Notes: generated from the letters alone by a model not told the origin. DNA of 64,000 nt from Pseudarthrobacter naphthalenicus (GCF_029076445.1 NZ_JARESG010000012.1:88295-152294), one strand, 5' to 3'. Counted from the stretch's first letter, positions 8,018 through 17,231 are shown. Made by a program: numbers and translations.

Positions 8018-9136
8018 TCATTGAGTGGCTGATGCGAGTGAGGTTTCGACGGCGCTGCCGAGGGCCTCGGGGACGTGGATGATGGTGGTGGCGATGGTGC
8101 GGGCAGTGCGTTCGACGCCGATCAGCAGGGACGCGTCGTCCTCCTCGCTCCAGGTCTCGAGCACCCCTGCGGGGGTGCGGAGCCGAAGCCTGCTCCGCGG
8201 GGCGTCGCCGGTGATGCTGCTCAGGACAGTGCCCGGTGTCCGGGCGGCGAGAGTCAGTGCGATGCTTCCGGTGATGGCCAGGGCCGGGTGCGGCTTGCCC
8301 ATGGAGAGCATCATGACGCTGACATCGGAGTCCGGGTCCGGCTGGGCCGGGGAGGCAACGATGGCGAGTTTGGGGATGGCGCGGGCGGCGGCGGCAACCG
8401 TTGACGCGAGCCCCATCCGGACCGCAGCCTGGCGACGGATCTGCTCCAGCGTTTCCAGCTGCAGTTCCACCCCTGACGCCCAGCTCCCGTACCGGGAGGG
8501 GTCCAGCCCCAGCTGTTCGGCGCGGACGATCACCACCGGTGCTCCGGCGTCGACCATTGATACTGTCCACCGCGTTCCGCCGGCGGTGATGGTGTCGGTT
8601 GCGGAGCCGGTGGGCAGCAGCTTTCCGGTCGTCTTGCCGGCCGGGTCCTGAAAGCCGAGGCCCACCCGGTAGCCGGGAAAGGCTACGCCCGGCATCTGGG
8701 CATCCGGAACGATCGGCAGCGCCCCCGCGGGGGTGGCCACGCGCTGGATGATGATCTGGCCGGTGTTGGTGTTGCGGGTGACGATCCGGGTGACGTCTCC
8801 GCGGGGGACCACCCAGCCTTTTTCGATGGCGTAAAGCCCCACCACCGCGGAGCAGTTCCCGCAGTTGCTGCCCCAGTCCACCGCTGCCTCTTCGATGCCC
8901 ACCTGGGCAAAGGTGAATTCGACGTCGACCTCCGCGTCCGCGGGGCGCCGCAGGATCATCGCCTTGCTGGTGGTCGAGGTTGCCCCGCCGACGCCATCAA
9001 TCTGCCGGTAATCAGGGCTCCCGAACAGCCGCGGCAGCAGCTCATCCAGGCTGGTGCGGGTCTGGTCCAGGTGCTCCGTTTCGAAGACCCAGCACTTGCT
9101 GGTGCCTCCGCGCATCCATTCAGCTTCTATCTTCAT
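8018..9136 (-). CDS. prpF: PrpF-family isomerase of unsaturated carboxylic acids
   Basis: A 372-residue member of the PrpF family, built as two diaminopimelate-epimerase-like halves. Characteristic segments are RGGTSK at residues 9-14, GVGGATSTTSKAMIL near 48-62 and GSNCGNCSAVVGLYAI near 88-103, where SNCGNCS is a family hallmark. Relatives isomerise 2-methylaconitate, aconitate or 4-oxalomesaconate. No methylcitrate-cycle gene (prpB, prpC, acnD) is nearby, so aconitate isomerase or oxalomesaconate tautomerase are equally possible. It is the first gene of an operon with the MatC-like carrier and is transcribed away from a LysR regulator. GGGAAG precedes the ATG. Confidence 0.85.
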   Translation of the reverse strand: MKIEAEWMRGGTSKCWVFETEHLDQTRTSLDELLPRLFGSPDYRQIDGVGGATSTTSKAMILRRPADAEVDVEFTFAQVGIEEAAVDWGSNCGNCSAVVGLYAIEKGWVVPRGDVTRIVTRNTNTGQIIIQRVATPAGALPIVPDAQMPGVAFPGYRVGLGFQDPAGKTTGKLLPTGSATDTITAGGTRWTVSMVDAGAPVVIVRAEQLGLDPSRYGSWASGVELQLETLEQIRRQAAVRMGLASTVAAAARAIPKLAIVASPAQPDPDSDVSVMMLSMGKPHPALAITGSIALTLAARTPGTVLSSITGDAPRSRLRLRTPAGVLETWSEEDDASLLIGVERTARTIATTIIHVPEALGSAVETSLASATQ

Positions 9137-9181
9137 TGTCTTCCCACATCTCTCGGGTCATGCATTCTGTTCAGGGCGCCT

Positions 9182-9268
9182 GATAAGAGAATGAGCCGGA
9201 TCACATATGAAGACAATGTTGGATAAGTAATGGGATATGTAGAGATACTACAATCACTGGCAGATAAG
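9182..9268. promoter_or_regulatory. Divergent control region with three GATAAG repeats
   Basis: The 241-base gap between prpF (minus) and the LysR gene (plus) is noticeably AT-richer than its surroundings. GATAAG occurs at 9182-9187, 9222-9227 and 9263-9268 on the same strand, 40 and 41 bases apart, which is about four helical turns. This spacing fits cooperative regulator binding. LysR binding boxes normally show T-N11-A; I could not assign a single convincing one, so the role of the repeats is inference. Confidence 0.4.
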
Positions 9269-9377
9269 TGCTTAGGATCGGTCCATGACCGCTGTCCTCG
9301 TCAAAAAGTGCCCCTGTAAGCGTGCCGATGCGCGCACGACTGCATAGAATGAACTCCTCTGACAGAAGGGTGAAGCG

Positions 9378-10316
9378 TTGCTTAACGATGACAACCAGGA
9401 TTTATTCGACATCCGCCGCTTGGCCCTGCTGGTTGAGGTCGTGGAGCAGGGGTCCATCACCGCTGCGGCTGACCTGATGATGTACACGCCGTCGGCCGTT
9501 TCCCAGCAGCTGCGGAAACTGGAACAGGAAGTGGGGCAGCCGCTCCTCAACCGCCGCTCCCGGGGTGTGGTGCCCACCGAGGCGGGCCAGGTGCTGGCCG
9601 GGCATGCCCGCAGGATCATCGGCCAGATGCGGGCGGCGCAGTCCGATCTTGACCAGATCGCCGGGCTGCGGCGCGGCTCCCTGACCGTAGGTACGTTCCC
9701 CACGATTGCCGGTTCCTTCCTGCCGGTGGTCATCCGCGCCTTCAAGAAGCGGTACCCCGCCATCGGACTCTCGGTGCGCAGCGCCCGCTTTGACGAACTC
9801 GTGTCCGACCTCGAGTCCGGCGTCACCGGACTGTGCCTGCTCTGGGACTATCCCTGGAACCGGTTCCAGGATGATTCCATCCGGATCACCGAGGTCTTCC
9901 AGGAGAGCACCGTCATCCTCGTAGCCCGCGGCCATCCGCTCGCCGGCCGGGACGAGGTGAAGATGGAGGAACTGCGGAAGGAGTCCTGGATAGTCCGCGC
10001 GGAGGCCCACCCCGTGGTCGAAGTCCTGCAGCGTTCAGCGCACGACGCAGGGTTCGAGCCCACCATCGGCTTCCTCGCCAATGACTACCAGGAGGCCCAG
10101 GCCATGGTCAGCGTGGGCATGGGCGTGGCACTGGTGCCCAAGACCGCCGTCGCCCTCCAGCACCCGGACGTGCGGGTCATCAGCCTCGGGGGAGCCGCGC
10201 CCATGCGCCGGGTGCTGCTCGCTCAACGCCAGGACAAGGTGTACGCCCCGGCCGAGGTCGCCTTCCACTCCACCCTCCTGGAAATCGCCCGCGAGCACGC
10301 TGGGGACTATCTGTAG
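9378..10316 (+). CDS. LysR-family transcriptional regulator
   Basis: A 312-residue LysR-type regulator. The winged helix-turn-helix covers residues 11-70 (RRLALLVEVVEQGSITAAAD, then YTPSAVSQQLRKLE) and the remainder is the two-lobed ligand-binding domain starting near LTVGTFPTIAGSFLP. The TTG start at 9378 is chosen because AGAAGGG lies seven bases upstream and no closer ATG gives a complete domain. It is divergent from the prpF/carrier operon, which by LysR convention it probably activates in response to the transported acid. Confidence 0.9.
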   Translation: MLNDDNQDLFDIRRLALLVEVVEQGSITAAADLMMYTPSAVSQQLRKLEQEVGQPLLNRRSRGVVPTEAGQVLAGHARRIIGQMRAAQSDLDQIAGLRRGSLTVGTFPTIAGSFLPVVIRAFKKRYPAIGLSVRSARFDELVSDLESGVTGLCLLWDYPWNRFQDDSIRITEVFQESTVILVARGHPLAGRDEVKMEELRKESWIVRAEAHPVVEVLQRSAHDAGFEPTIGFLANDYQEAQAMVSVGMGVALVPKTAVALQHPDVRVISLGGAAPMRRVLLAQRQDKVYAPAEVAFHSTLLEIAREHAGDYL

Positions 10317-10416
10317 GGGTCAGAGCGGCGGACCCGTGCGCCATGGACAACCCCCGGCGCCAGGCTTAAAATTGCTGGGCTGGGGACCCCGACAATGGCG
10401 TTGGAAAGGGTTCGCA

Positions 10417-10809
10417 ATGGGCGTTCAGGAAGACGCCGCAGTGGTGCGGCGCGGCTATGAAGCATTCAATTCGGGCGATATTGAAACGCTCAAGGACCTC
10501 TTCGCCCCTGATGCGGTCTGGCGCGTCGGCGGAAGCGGTGGCCTCGCCGGGGTCAAACAGGGGAAAGAGGAGATTCTGGCCTATTTCGGCGAGCTGTTTT
10601 CACGGTCAGGCGGCACGGTAAAAGCTGAGCTTCAGGATGTCATCGCCGGCGAGAGCCATACGGTGGCCCTGCAGACCGCGCAGGCTGAACGGAATGGCCA
10701 GTCCCTGTCTCAGCACGGCGCCTTCGTCTTCACGCTCAGGGACGGCAAAGTCACCGAGGTCAACGAGTTCCAGGAGGACACGGCCAAGACCTCGGAATTT
10801 TGGGCCTAA
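10417..10809 (+). CDS. SnoaL-like/NTF2-fold protein
   Basis: A 130-residue protein of the SnoaL-like NTF2 superfamily (ketosteroid isomerase-related DUF). The pattern is typical: a first helix AAVVRRGYEAFNSGDIETLKDLFAPDAVW, glycine-rich GGSGGLAG, then beta strands ending HGAFVFTLRDGKVTEVNEFQEDTAKTSEFW (given here in two pieces of the fold). The reading frame stays open further upstream, but the ATG at 10417 has GGAAAGGG six bases before it and begins just where the fold begins. No catalytic pair can be assigned, so it may be a ligand-binding or minor catalytic protein. It stands alone between the LysR gene and the ABC exporter. Confidence 0.8.
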   Translation: MGVQEDAAVVRRGYEAFNSGDIETLKDLFAPDAVWRVGGSGGLAGVKQGKEEILAYFGELFSRSGGTVKAELQDVIAGESHTVALQTAQAERNGQSLSQHGAFVFTLRDGKVTEVNEFQEDTAKTSEFWA

Positions 10810-10932
10810 GGGCCAAAATCCGCCCTCCGAGAACTGGCCACTTTTCCCCGGCGGGAACAGGCCCACTTCCCAGCCTCCGGACGTAAACTGACCTCCGCAC
10901 CACAAATCGCGGGACGGAACGTTTGGGGTCTG

Positions 10933-12681
10933 ATGCTCTGGAAACTGCTTGTTGAATACCTGCGGCCGCACCGGCAGCTGCTGATCGCCGTCGTGGTTTT
11001 CCAGCTGGCGCAGTCCATCGCGTCCCTGTACCTGCCCACGCTGAACGCGGACATTATTGATGAAGGTGTGGCCAAGGGCGATACCGGCGTCATCCTCAAC
11101 CTGGGCACCCTGATGCTGGGCATCACCCTGCTGCAGATCATCTGCGCCACCATTGCCGTGTACTTCGGGGCGAAGGCCGCGATGGGCCTGGGCCGGGACC
11201 TGCGCGGCGCGATCTTCGGACGGGTGGGTGAATTCTCGGAACAGGAAGTCACCAAGTTCGGGGCTCCCAGCCTCATCACCCGTTCCACCAACGACGTCCA
11301 GCAGGTCCAGCAGCTGGTGCTGATGTCCGCCACCCTGATGGTGTCCGCTCCGATGCTGGCCATTGGCGGGGTGATCATGGCGGTCCGGCAGGACGTTCAG
11401 CTGTCCTGGCTGATCGCGGTGGCCGTGCCCGCGCTGCTGGTGGGCATCGGCCTGATCATTACCCGCATGGTGCCGCTGTTCCGGAAGATGCAGAAGCGGA
11501 TCGACACCGTGAACCGCGTCCTGCGCGAACAGCTGACCGGCATCCGCGTGGTGCGGGCGTTTGTGCGCGAGGACATCGAGACGGCCCGGTTCGGCCGCGC
11601 CAACGAGGACGTCACAGACACCGCGCTGCGTGCCGGCCGGCTGATGGCGCTCGCGTTCCCCGTGGTGATGCTGGTGCTGAACATCTCCAGCGTGGCCGTG
11701 ATCTGGTTCGGCTCCTTCCGGATCGAGGACGGCTCCATGCAGGTGGGCACCCTGATCGCGTTCCTGAGCTACCTGCTGCAGATCCTGATGTCCGTCATGA
11801 TGGCCACCTTCATGGCGGTGATGATCCCGCGCGCCTCGGTGTCCGCGGACCGGATCGGCGAGGTGCTGAACACCGAATCAAGCGTGCGGCCGCCGAAAAA
11901 CCCCGTCACCAGTGCCGTGTCACCGGACGGCCGGCGCCGCGGCACGCTGGAAATGCGCGACGTCGGATTCGCCTACCCGGGTGCCGATCAGCCGGTCCTG
12001 TCCGGCATCAGTTTCACGGCCAAGGCGGGGCAGACGACGGCGATCATCGGCAGCACCGGCTCCGGCAAAACCACGCTGGTGAACCTCATGCCGCGGCTGT
12101 TCGACGCCACCTCCGGTGCGGTGATGATGAACGGGGTGGACGTGCGCGAGCTGCACCCGGACCTCCTCTGGGGCCACATCGGGCTCGTCCCGCAGAAGCC
12201 CTACCTGTTCTCCGGGACCGTCCGCAGCAACCTGCAGTACGGCAAGCCGGACGCCAGCGAGGACGAACTCTGGACGGCACTGGAGATCGCCCAGGCCCGG
12301 GATTTCGTGGAAGAGATGGAGGGCGGCCTGGATGCGGAGATCTCGCAGGGCGGCACCAACGTCTCCGGCGGGCAGCGGCAGCGGCTGGCCATCGCCCGGG
12401 CCCTGGTGAAACGGCCCGAGCTGTACATCTTTGACGACTCCTTCTCCTCCCTGGACACCGGCACGGACGCCCGGCTCCGCCAGGCGCTCAAGCGCAACAC
12501 CGCCGGCGCCACCCTGGTGATCATCGCCCAGCGCGTCTCCAGCATCGTGGACGCGGACCAGATCCTGGTGCTCGACAACGGCAGGATCGTGGCGCACGGA
12601 ACGCACCACGAACTGCTGGACACATCCGAAACCTACCGGGAGATCGTCTCCTCCCAGCTGTCAGCGGAGGAAACGGTATGA
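10933..12681 (+). CDS. ABC multidrug exporter half-transporter, degenerate-site subunit
   Basis: A 582-residue type IV ABC exporter: six membrane helices in residues 1-310, then a nucleotide-binding domain with Walker A GSTGSGKTT near 372, Q-loop GLVPQKPYLFSGT, an intact signature VSGGQRQRLAIARAL and Walker B YIFDDSFSSLD. The residue after the Walker B aspartate is D502 in place of the catalytic glutamate, which marks the degenerate site of a heterodimeric exporter (TM287/288, LmrCD, BmrCD pattern). The stop overlaps the next gene's start by four bases (ATGA), so the two half-transporters are co-translated. The substrate is unknown. Confidence 0.93.
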   Translation: MLWKLLVEYLRPHRQLLIAVVVFQLAQSIASLYLPTLNADIIDEGVAKGDTGVILNLGTLMLGITLLQIICATIAVYFGAKAAMGLGRDLRGAIFGRVGEFSEQEVTKFGAPSLITRSTNDVQQVQQLVLMSATLMVSAPMLAIGGVIMAVRQDVQLSWLIAVAVPALLVGIGLIITRMVPLFRKMQKRIDTVNRVLREQLTGIRVVRAFVREDIETARFGRANEDVTDTALRAGRLMALAFPVVMLVLNISSVAVIWFGSFRIEDGSMQVGTLIAFLSYLLQILMSVMMATFMAVMIPRASVSADRIGEVLNTESSVRPPKNPVTSAVSPDGRRRGTLEMRDVGFAYPGADQPVLSGISFTAKAGQTTAIIGSTGSGKTTLVNLMPRLFDATSGAVMMNGVDVRELHPDLLWGHIGLVPQKPYLFSGTVRSNLQYGKPDASEDELWTALEIAQARDFVEEMEGGLDAEISQGGTNVSGGQRQRLAIARALVKRPELYIFDDSFSSLDTGTDARLRQALKRNTAGATLVIIAQRVSSIVDADQILVLDNGRIVAHGTHHELLDTSETYREIVSSQLSAEETV

Positions 12682-14702
12682 GCTCAACCCACCGGCCGCC
12701 GTCGTCCGCTGCTCCCGGAACTGCAGGTGCCCCGAAAGCCGGCAGCGCCGAGGTCATGCGCATCCCACGGCCGCGCGGCGGCCCCGGGCACGGCGGCCCG
12801 TTCGCGGGAATGAACGTCCCGGCCGAGAAGGCAATGAACTTCTGGCCGTCCGCGCGGCGGCTGCTGGGCACGCTGCGGCCGGAATGGCCCTGGCTGATCC
12901 TGGTGCTGGTGATGGGTGTTGGGAGCGTGACGCTCTCGGTGATCGGGCCGCGGCTGCTGGGGGAGGGCACCAACCTGATTTTCGCGGGCGTGGTGTCCAA
13001 GCAGCTGCCGCCCGGCCTGAGCAAGGAGCAGCTGATTGCGCAGCTGCGGGCGGCGGGCGAGAACCAGAAGGCGGACATGCTCACGCCCATGGCGCTGACC
13101 CCGGGGCACGGAATCGATTTCGCGGCGCTGTCCAGCGTGCTGGCGTGGGCGCTGGTGCTGTATGTGCTGGCCTCGGTGTTCATGTGGGTGCAGGCATATG
13201 TGCTGAACGGCGTGGTGCAGCGGACCGTGTACGGGCTGCGGGAAAAGATCGAGGCGAAGATCAACCGGCTGCCGCTGCGGTATTTCGATTCCGTCCAGCG
13301 CGGTGAACTGCTGAGCCGGGTGACAAACGACGTGGACAACATCTCCCAGAGCCTGCAGCAGTCCATCAGCCAGGCGGTCACGTCGGTGCTGACGGTGGTG
13401 GGGGTGCTGGTGATGATGGTGATCCTCTCGCCCACCCTGGCGCTGATTGCGCTGGTGACCATCCCGCTGACGCTGGGCATCACGGCGCTGATCGCCAAGC
13501 GCTCGCAAAAGCTGTTCGTGGCGCAGTGGAAGAACACCGGCGAGTTGAACGGGCAGATCGAGGAAACCTACACCGGGCATGCGCTGGTGAAGGTGTTCGG
13601 CCGGCAGCGCGAGGTGGAGGAGCGGTTCCGGCAGAAGAACGTGGAGCTGTATGACGCGAGCTTCGGCGCGCAGTTCATCTCGGGGCTGATCATGCCGGCC
13701 ATGACGTTCATCGGGAACCTGGTGTATGTGGGGATCGCGGTGGTGGGCGGCCTGCAGGTGGCGTCCGGGGCCATGCAGCTCGGCGATGTGCAGGCGTTCA
13801 TCCAGTACTCGCGGCAGTTCACCCAGCCCCTGGCGCAGCTGGGGTCCATGGCCAACCTGCTGCAGTCCGGGGTGGCGTCCGCCGAGCGGGTGTTCGAGCT
13901 GCTGGACACCCCGGAGGAATCCGTTGAACCTGCCCCGTCCACGGGGCCTGCGTTCGGGCGGGGACGGCTGGTGTTTGAGGATGTATCGTTCTCGTATTCG
14001 CCGGACAAGCCGCTGATCTCGTCGCTGTCCCTGGTGGCGGAGCCGGGGCAGACGGTGGCGATTGTGGGGCCCACCGGGGCGGGGAAGACCACCCTGGTGA
14101 ACCTGATGATGCGGTTCTACGAGATTGATGCGGGGCGGATAACGCTCGACGGCGTCGACATCACCTCGGTGCCGCGCCGTGAGCTGCGCTCGCGGATGGG
14201 CATGGTGCTGCAGGATACGTGGCTGTTCGGCGGCACCATCCGGGACAACATCGCGTACGGCCGGCCAACCGCCTCGGAAGACGAGATTCTGGAGGCCGCG
14301 AAGGCCACGTACGGGGCCTGGTTCGTGCGCTCCCTGCCCGAGGGCTACGACACGGTGCTGGACGACGAGGCGTCCAACGTGTCCGCGGGCGAGAAGCAGC
14401 TGCTGACGATTGCCCGGGCATTCCTGGCCCGGCCGTCCGTGCTGATCCTGGACGAGGCGACTTCGTCCGTGGACACCCGGACCGAGGTGCTGGTGCAGAA
14501 GGCCATGAGTGCTTTGCGGTCCGACCGTACGTCGTTTGTGATCGCCCACCGGCTGTCCACGATCCGCGACGCCGACCTCATCCTGGTGATGGAGGCTGGG
14601 CAGATCGTGGAGCAGGGCACGCACGCTTCGCTGCTGGCTGCCGGCGGGGCCTATGCGCGGCTGTATGAGGCACAGTTCGCTGCTCCGGTGGCGGAGGTTT
14701 AG
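12678..14702 (+). CDS. ABC multidrug exporter half-transporter, consensus Walker B subunit
   Basis: A 674-residue partner of the preceding exporter subunit. It has a proline/glycine-rich cytosolic N-terminus of about 60 residues, six membrane helices to about residue 400, Walker A GPTGAGKTT near 463, Q-loop MVLQDTWLFGGT, signature VSAGEKQLLTIARAF (SGGQ altered to SAGE) and Walker B VLILDEATSSVD with the catalytic glutamate. Together with the partner's D502 this gives one consensus and one degenerate ATP site, as expected for heterodimeric exporters. An insertion of about 60 residues rich in charged residues sits between membrane helices 1 and 2 (near SKQLPPGLSKEQLIAQ). A decayed copy of part of this gene or a close paralogue lies at 22.6 kb. 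Confidence 0.93.
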   Translation: MSSTHRPPSSAAPGTAGAPKAGSAEVMRIPRPRGGPGHGGPFAGMNVPAEKAMNFWPSARRLLGTLRPEWPWLILVLVMGVGSVTLSVIGPRLLGEGTNLIFAGVVSKQLPPGLSKEQLIAQLRAAGENQKADMLTPMALTPGHGIDFAALSSVLAWALVLYVLASVFMWVQAYVLNGVVQRTVYGLREKIEAKINRLPLRYFDSVQRGELLSRVTNDVDNISQSLQQSISQAVTSVLTVVGVLVMMVILSPTLALIALVTIPLTLGITALIAKRSQKLFVAQWKNTGELNGQIEETYTGHALVKVFGRQREVEERFRQKNVELYDASFGAQFISGLIMPAMTFIGNLVYVGIAVVGGLQVASGAMQLGDVQAFIQYSRQFTQPLAQLGSMANLLQSGVASAERVFELLDTPEESVEPAPSTGPAFGRGRLVFEDVSFSYSPDKPLISSLSLVAEPGQTVAIVGPTGAGKTTLVNLMMRFYEIDAGRITLDGVDITSVPRRELRSRMGMVLQDTWLFGGTIRDNIAYGRPTASEDEILEAAKATYGAWFVRSLPEGYDTVLDDEASNVSAGEKQLLTIARAFLARPSVLILDEATSSVDTRTEVLVQKAMSALRSDRTSFVIAHRLSTIRDADLILVMEAGQIVEQGTHASLLAAGGAYARLYEAQFAAPVAEV

Positions 14703-15324
14703 AGGCACTAGCAATGGGCAGGCCTATGTACTATTCGATTTACTGCGCCACGAGACCTTTGCCGGTCCAAGAATTGGGATCGGTTAACTCTAGTTTTGCC
14801 AGGCACAACCGACGGAAATGAGTTCGGATGCCGGATTTATGTTCATTTGCTGCGACCTCTCACCCTAGTGAATGACATTGCCTACTCCCGGTTCGAAGGA
14901 CGCGAGGGCACATGCGAAAATATCTCGCAGGTACCCCTAATCCGGCTCTTCACGAAGAGCCCCTAATCCTAAATTAGGTAGATCTCCCACTCGCCCCTCC
15001 ACTTCGAAGCGCAATAAGATGGCCCCACGGCTCGATTGGATAGTCCGGATTCGACGCCGGCTAAACCGGATGTCAGGGAAGAAGTCCGAATGCTTCATAA
15101 ACTGAAATCAAAGGGAGTCGGTATAGCGGCAATTGAGCCTTGGAAATTCCCGCCTACTAATGGATTTCTGTACAGGTGCCTTTGGTGGGTTCAACGTGTT
15201 TAGCCAGTCTGTGGTCCAAGCCTGCAAATCGGGTACTCACTGAAATTAATCAGCCGCTCCTAGGCCTATTCGGCGTGATAGGGGCAGCTCACCTCTATTT
15301 CTTCAATGACAGGGAGATCACACC
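14703..15324. other. AT-richer intergenic stretch with nested repeats, no gene found
   Basis: This 622-base gap has no convincing coding frame. GC content is visibly lower than in the flanking exporter. At 14944-14961 there is a perfect 8-bp inverted repeat (GGCTCTTC / GAAGAGCC, 2-base gap), flanked on both sides by the direct repeat CCCCTAATCC (from 14933 and 14960). Immediately after it is a second short inverted repeat, CCTAA/TTAGG. The stretch probably contains the promoter of the secreted protein at 15325, with GGGAG as its ribosome-binding site. Confidence 0.4.
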
Positions 15325-15699
15325 ATGTCGGCACTTTCTAAGAAAATTGCATCGTTAGTCCTCACTTTGACCGCCGCCGTAGGCGGAACATTGTTGCTGT
15401 CGGGCGGTGCAGCTAATGCGGCACCGAATCAGTCCCAGGGAGCTTTTGTTATCAAAGGACTTATCTGCAGTGGCTCAGGTTATCAAGGTCCCTTTGTGGT
15501 TACCGACCAAAGTCAGGTCGTTGTTACCCCAAGCGGAAACACAAAGTTGACTTGTCACTTTGATGGCCCCACGGTGTCGCAGACGGTCAATGACAAAGGC
15601 TTCCTTTGTGGCACATGCTTGGGTGCTACATATGACTCGCACTTCGTTTATACGAAAAGCGGGCATGGAACTCTCACGTGCTACCTCCACTCCTCCTAG
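15325..15699 (+). CDS. Small secreted cysteine-containing protein of unknown function
   Basis: A 124-residue protein with a clear Sec signal peptide: KK at 6-7, a hydrophobic core LVLTLTAAVGGTLLL and an ANA cleavage motif near residue 33. The mature part of about 91 residues has five cysteines (in ICSG, TCHF, LCGTC and TCYL) and many Gly/Ser/Thr residues, suggesting a small beta-rich disulfide-bonded exoprotein. I do not recognise a family. GGGAG lies about eight bases before the ATG. Base composition is lower in GC than in neighbouring genes, which suggests transfer. Confidence 0.7.
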   Translation: MSALSKKIASLVLTLTAAVGGTLLLSGGAANAAPNQSQGAFVIKGLICSGSGYQGPFVVTDQSQVVVTPSGNTKLTCHFDGPTVSQTVNDKGFLCGTCLGATYDSHFVYTKSGHGTLTCYLHSS

Positions 15700-15940
15700 C
15701 TGGCTCGGCATCTGGGAGTCGCGCCCCTAATTAGATCTTGGTTCTAGAATTGCATACTTCTGTTGGACTGCTGGCAAGCGCTTGTGGCGAATAGGACTAG
15801 CGGGAAGGAATCGGTGAACGGATGCCTGAGAAGGGCGTCGGGCTTCCGCCCCCGCAGCCCCTTTCTTTTGTCCTCAAAGTGCTTGCTACAGCGAACCCTC
15901 CCGCTCGACTGATGTGCACAGGCTTGAAGGAACGCCGGAG

Positions 15941-16483
15941 TCAGATCCAGTAGGTGGGGTAGGTGGATCCGCGAAGCTTGGACCCAAGGATGCCGAAACC
16001 GACGAGGACGCAGGCAGCGATGCCGACGCACACCACAAACGACACCTGGCCTGTGGTGGACATGGTGCCGATGACTGCTGTGGCGGCTGCGGGTGAATGC
16101 GGCATTCTCAGCAACATCGTCGCTCCGATGGCCATGCCGCCGGCAATCGCCGCAGCCCAGACCGAGTGGCTGACCAAACCCATGCCCACACCGAGCGCGG
16201 CGGAAACAACCTGGCCCCCGATGACGCTCCGGGGTTGGGCGAGGGGCAAGTGGGGTACCCCGGCCATGAGTGCCATGGAGGCGGCCATCGGAGGGACCAG
16301 CAGGAGGTGGCCTGATAGCTGACCCAGCAGAACGAGGCTGCCCAGAGCAACCATGCTGATAAGGGTCGCCGCAACCAGGGTTGCAGCCGGCGGCCGGCAG
16401 GGAGCCTGGGAGGACCAACGCGAACGGGCCGTGGGGAAGGCGGCAGAGGACGCTGTTGGCCGGTCAGAACTGGTAACCGGCAT
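15941..16483 (-). CDS. HPP family integral membrane protein
   Basis: A 180-residue membrane protein of the HPP family: about four to five hydrophobic helices including LVLLGQLSGHLLLVPPMAAS, followed by the family-type VPHLPLAQPRSVIGGQ and MPHSPAAATAVIG segments. The start at 16483 is preferred over an upstream one at 16570 because AGGA lies seven bases before it and the additional residues are cysteine-rich and unlike the family. Some HPP proteins in cyanobacteria and plants transport nitrite; transport here is only a guess. It follows the Cache and GntR genes on the same strand with a 46-base gap and is probably the last gene of that operon. Confidence 0.8.
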   Translation of the reverse strand: MPVTSSDRPTASSAAFPTARSRWSSQAPCRPPAATLVAATLISMVALGSLVLLGQLSGHLLLVPPMAASMALMAGVPHLPLAQPRSVIGGQVVSAALGVGMGLVSHSVWAAAIAGGMAIGATMLLRMPHSPAAATAVIGTMSTTGQVSFVVCVGIAACVLVGFGILGSKLRGSTYPTYWI

Positions 16484-16529
16484 GAGGTTTTCCTGACGTT
16501 GCTGAAGGTTTGGGCACGCCGCCGACTGG

Positions 16530-17231
16530 CTAGCGGCTGCAGAGCAAGGAGAATTCGAGGTGCGGCACATCGATCGGAATCACCATTTTGTCGCTTGGCG
16601 TGGTGCGAAGCCTTTCGCCGACGAGGTACGCACCGGAATTCCCGACGACCACGCGGCCGCTTCCGTTGAGCAGCGCGGCGTCTCCTGGGATAGCCCGTAG
16701 GACGGGCATGAATATTTCTTCCAGTTTTCTGATGCGGATGTCGCAGCCGGCCACCCCTGCGAACTTTTCGTCAAGTTGTATGGGGGCGGAGTAGGTGAGG
16801 ATGTATTCATCCAACCCCAGGTAGTCCACATACGGACCCCACCCCGCCGGCTCCCCTGTGTGGTGGGCCGAGGCGAAGAAAGGCATGTTCTGATAGTCGT
16901 AGAACCGTTCGCCGCCCGGTGTCAGGTCAAATTCCAGTTTTTCAACGGCATGGTCGCGTTTGATCCACCACTCGAGGCCGCCGTCGCTGCCTGTGACGGC
17001 TTCTGCGGAAAAAATGACTCCTGTCCCCACAACGAAACCATGTGATTCCAAGAACTGCTTGGACAAGTCCTCGAGGTTTGACAGGTCGCGCGGCGTGACA
17101 TTGAGGGGACTTCGGCGGTCTGACCAGAGTGCGGTTGTTTGTCCTGCGAATTTCTGGACATCGACGCCGAGCGCCCTCATCCATGCAGCAATTTCGGCGG
17201 CAGCTTGGTCTGCAGGGGTAGTAGTCGTCAT
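16530..17231 (-). CDS. Unanchored Cache (PDC-type) sensor domain protein
   Basis: A 233-residue protein that is almost entirely a Cache/PDC ligand-binding domain: an N-terminal long helix (residues 5-30), then the core with WWIKRDHAVEKLEFDL, the diagnostic GPYVDYLGLDEYILTYSAPI and FAGVAGCDIRIRKLEEIF. Cache domains are normally extracellular parts of membrane receptors, but no signal peptide or membrane helix is present, so it should be cytosolic. Its start overlaps the GntR stop by four bases (ATGA), so the two are made together. I infer that it senses or buffers an amine or metabolite for the GntR regulator. Confidence 0.8.
   Translation of the reverse strand: MTTTTPADQAAAEIAAWMRALGVDVQKFAGQTTALWSDRRSPLNVTPRDLSNLEDLSKQFLESHGFVVGTGVIFSAEAVTGSDGGLEWWIKRDHAVEKLEFDLTPGGERFYDYQNMPFFASAHHTGEPAGWGPYVDYLGLDEYILTYSAPIQLDEKFAGVAGCDIRIRKLEEIFMPVLRAIPGDAALLNGSGRVVVGNSGAYLVGERLRTTPSDKMVIPIDVPHLEFSLLCSR

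Noticed and set aside
12684..14714. 676-codon minus-strand frame
   Set aside because: Antisense shadow of the ABC exporter gene, without motifs or start signals.
14880..14905. GGTTCGAA, resembling a tRNA T-loop
   Set aside because: The flanking bases do not form a T stem and no acceptor, anticodon or D arms can be built.
15744..16418. 224-codon minus-strand frame
   Set aside because: It overlaps the HPP gene in another frame; composition is proline/arginine/histidine-rich as in shadows.
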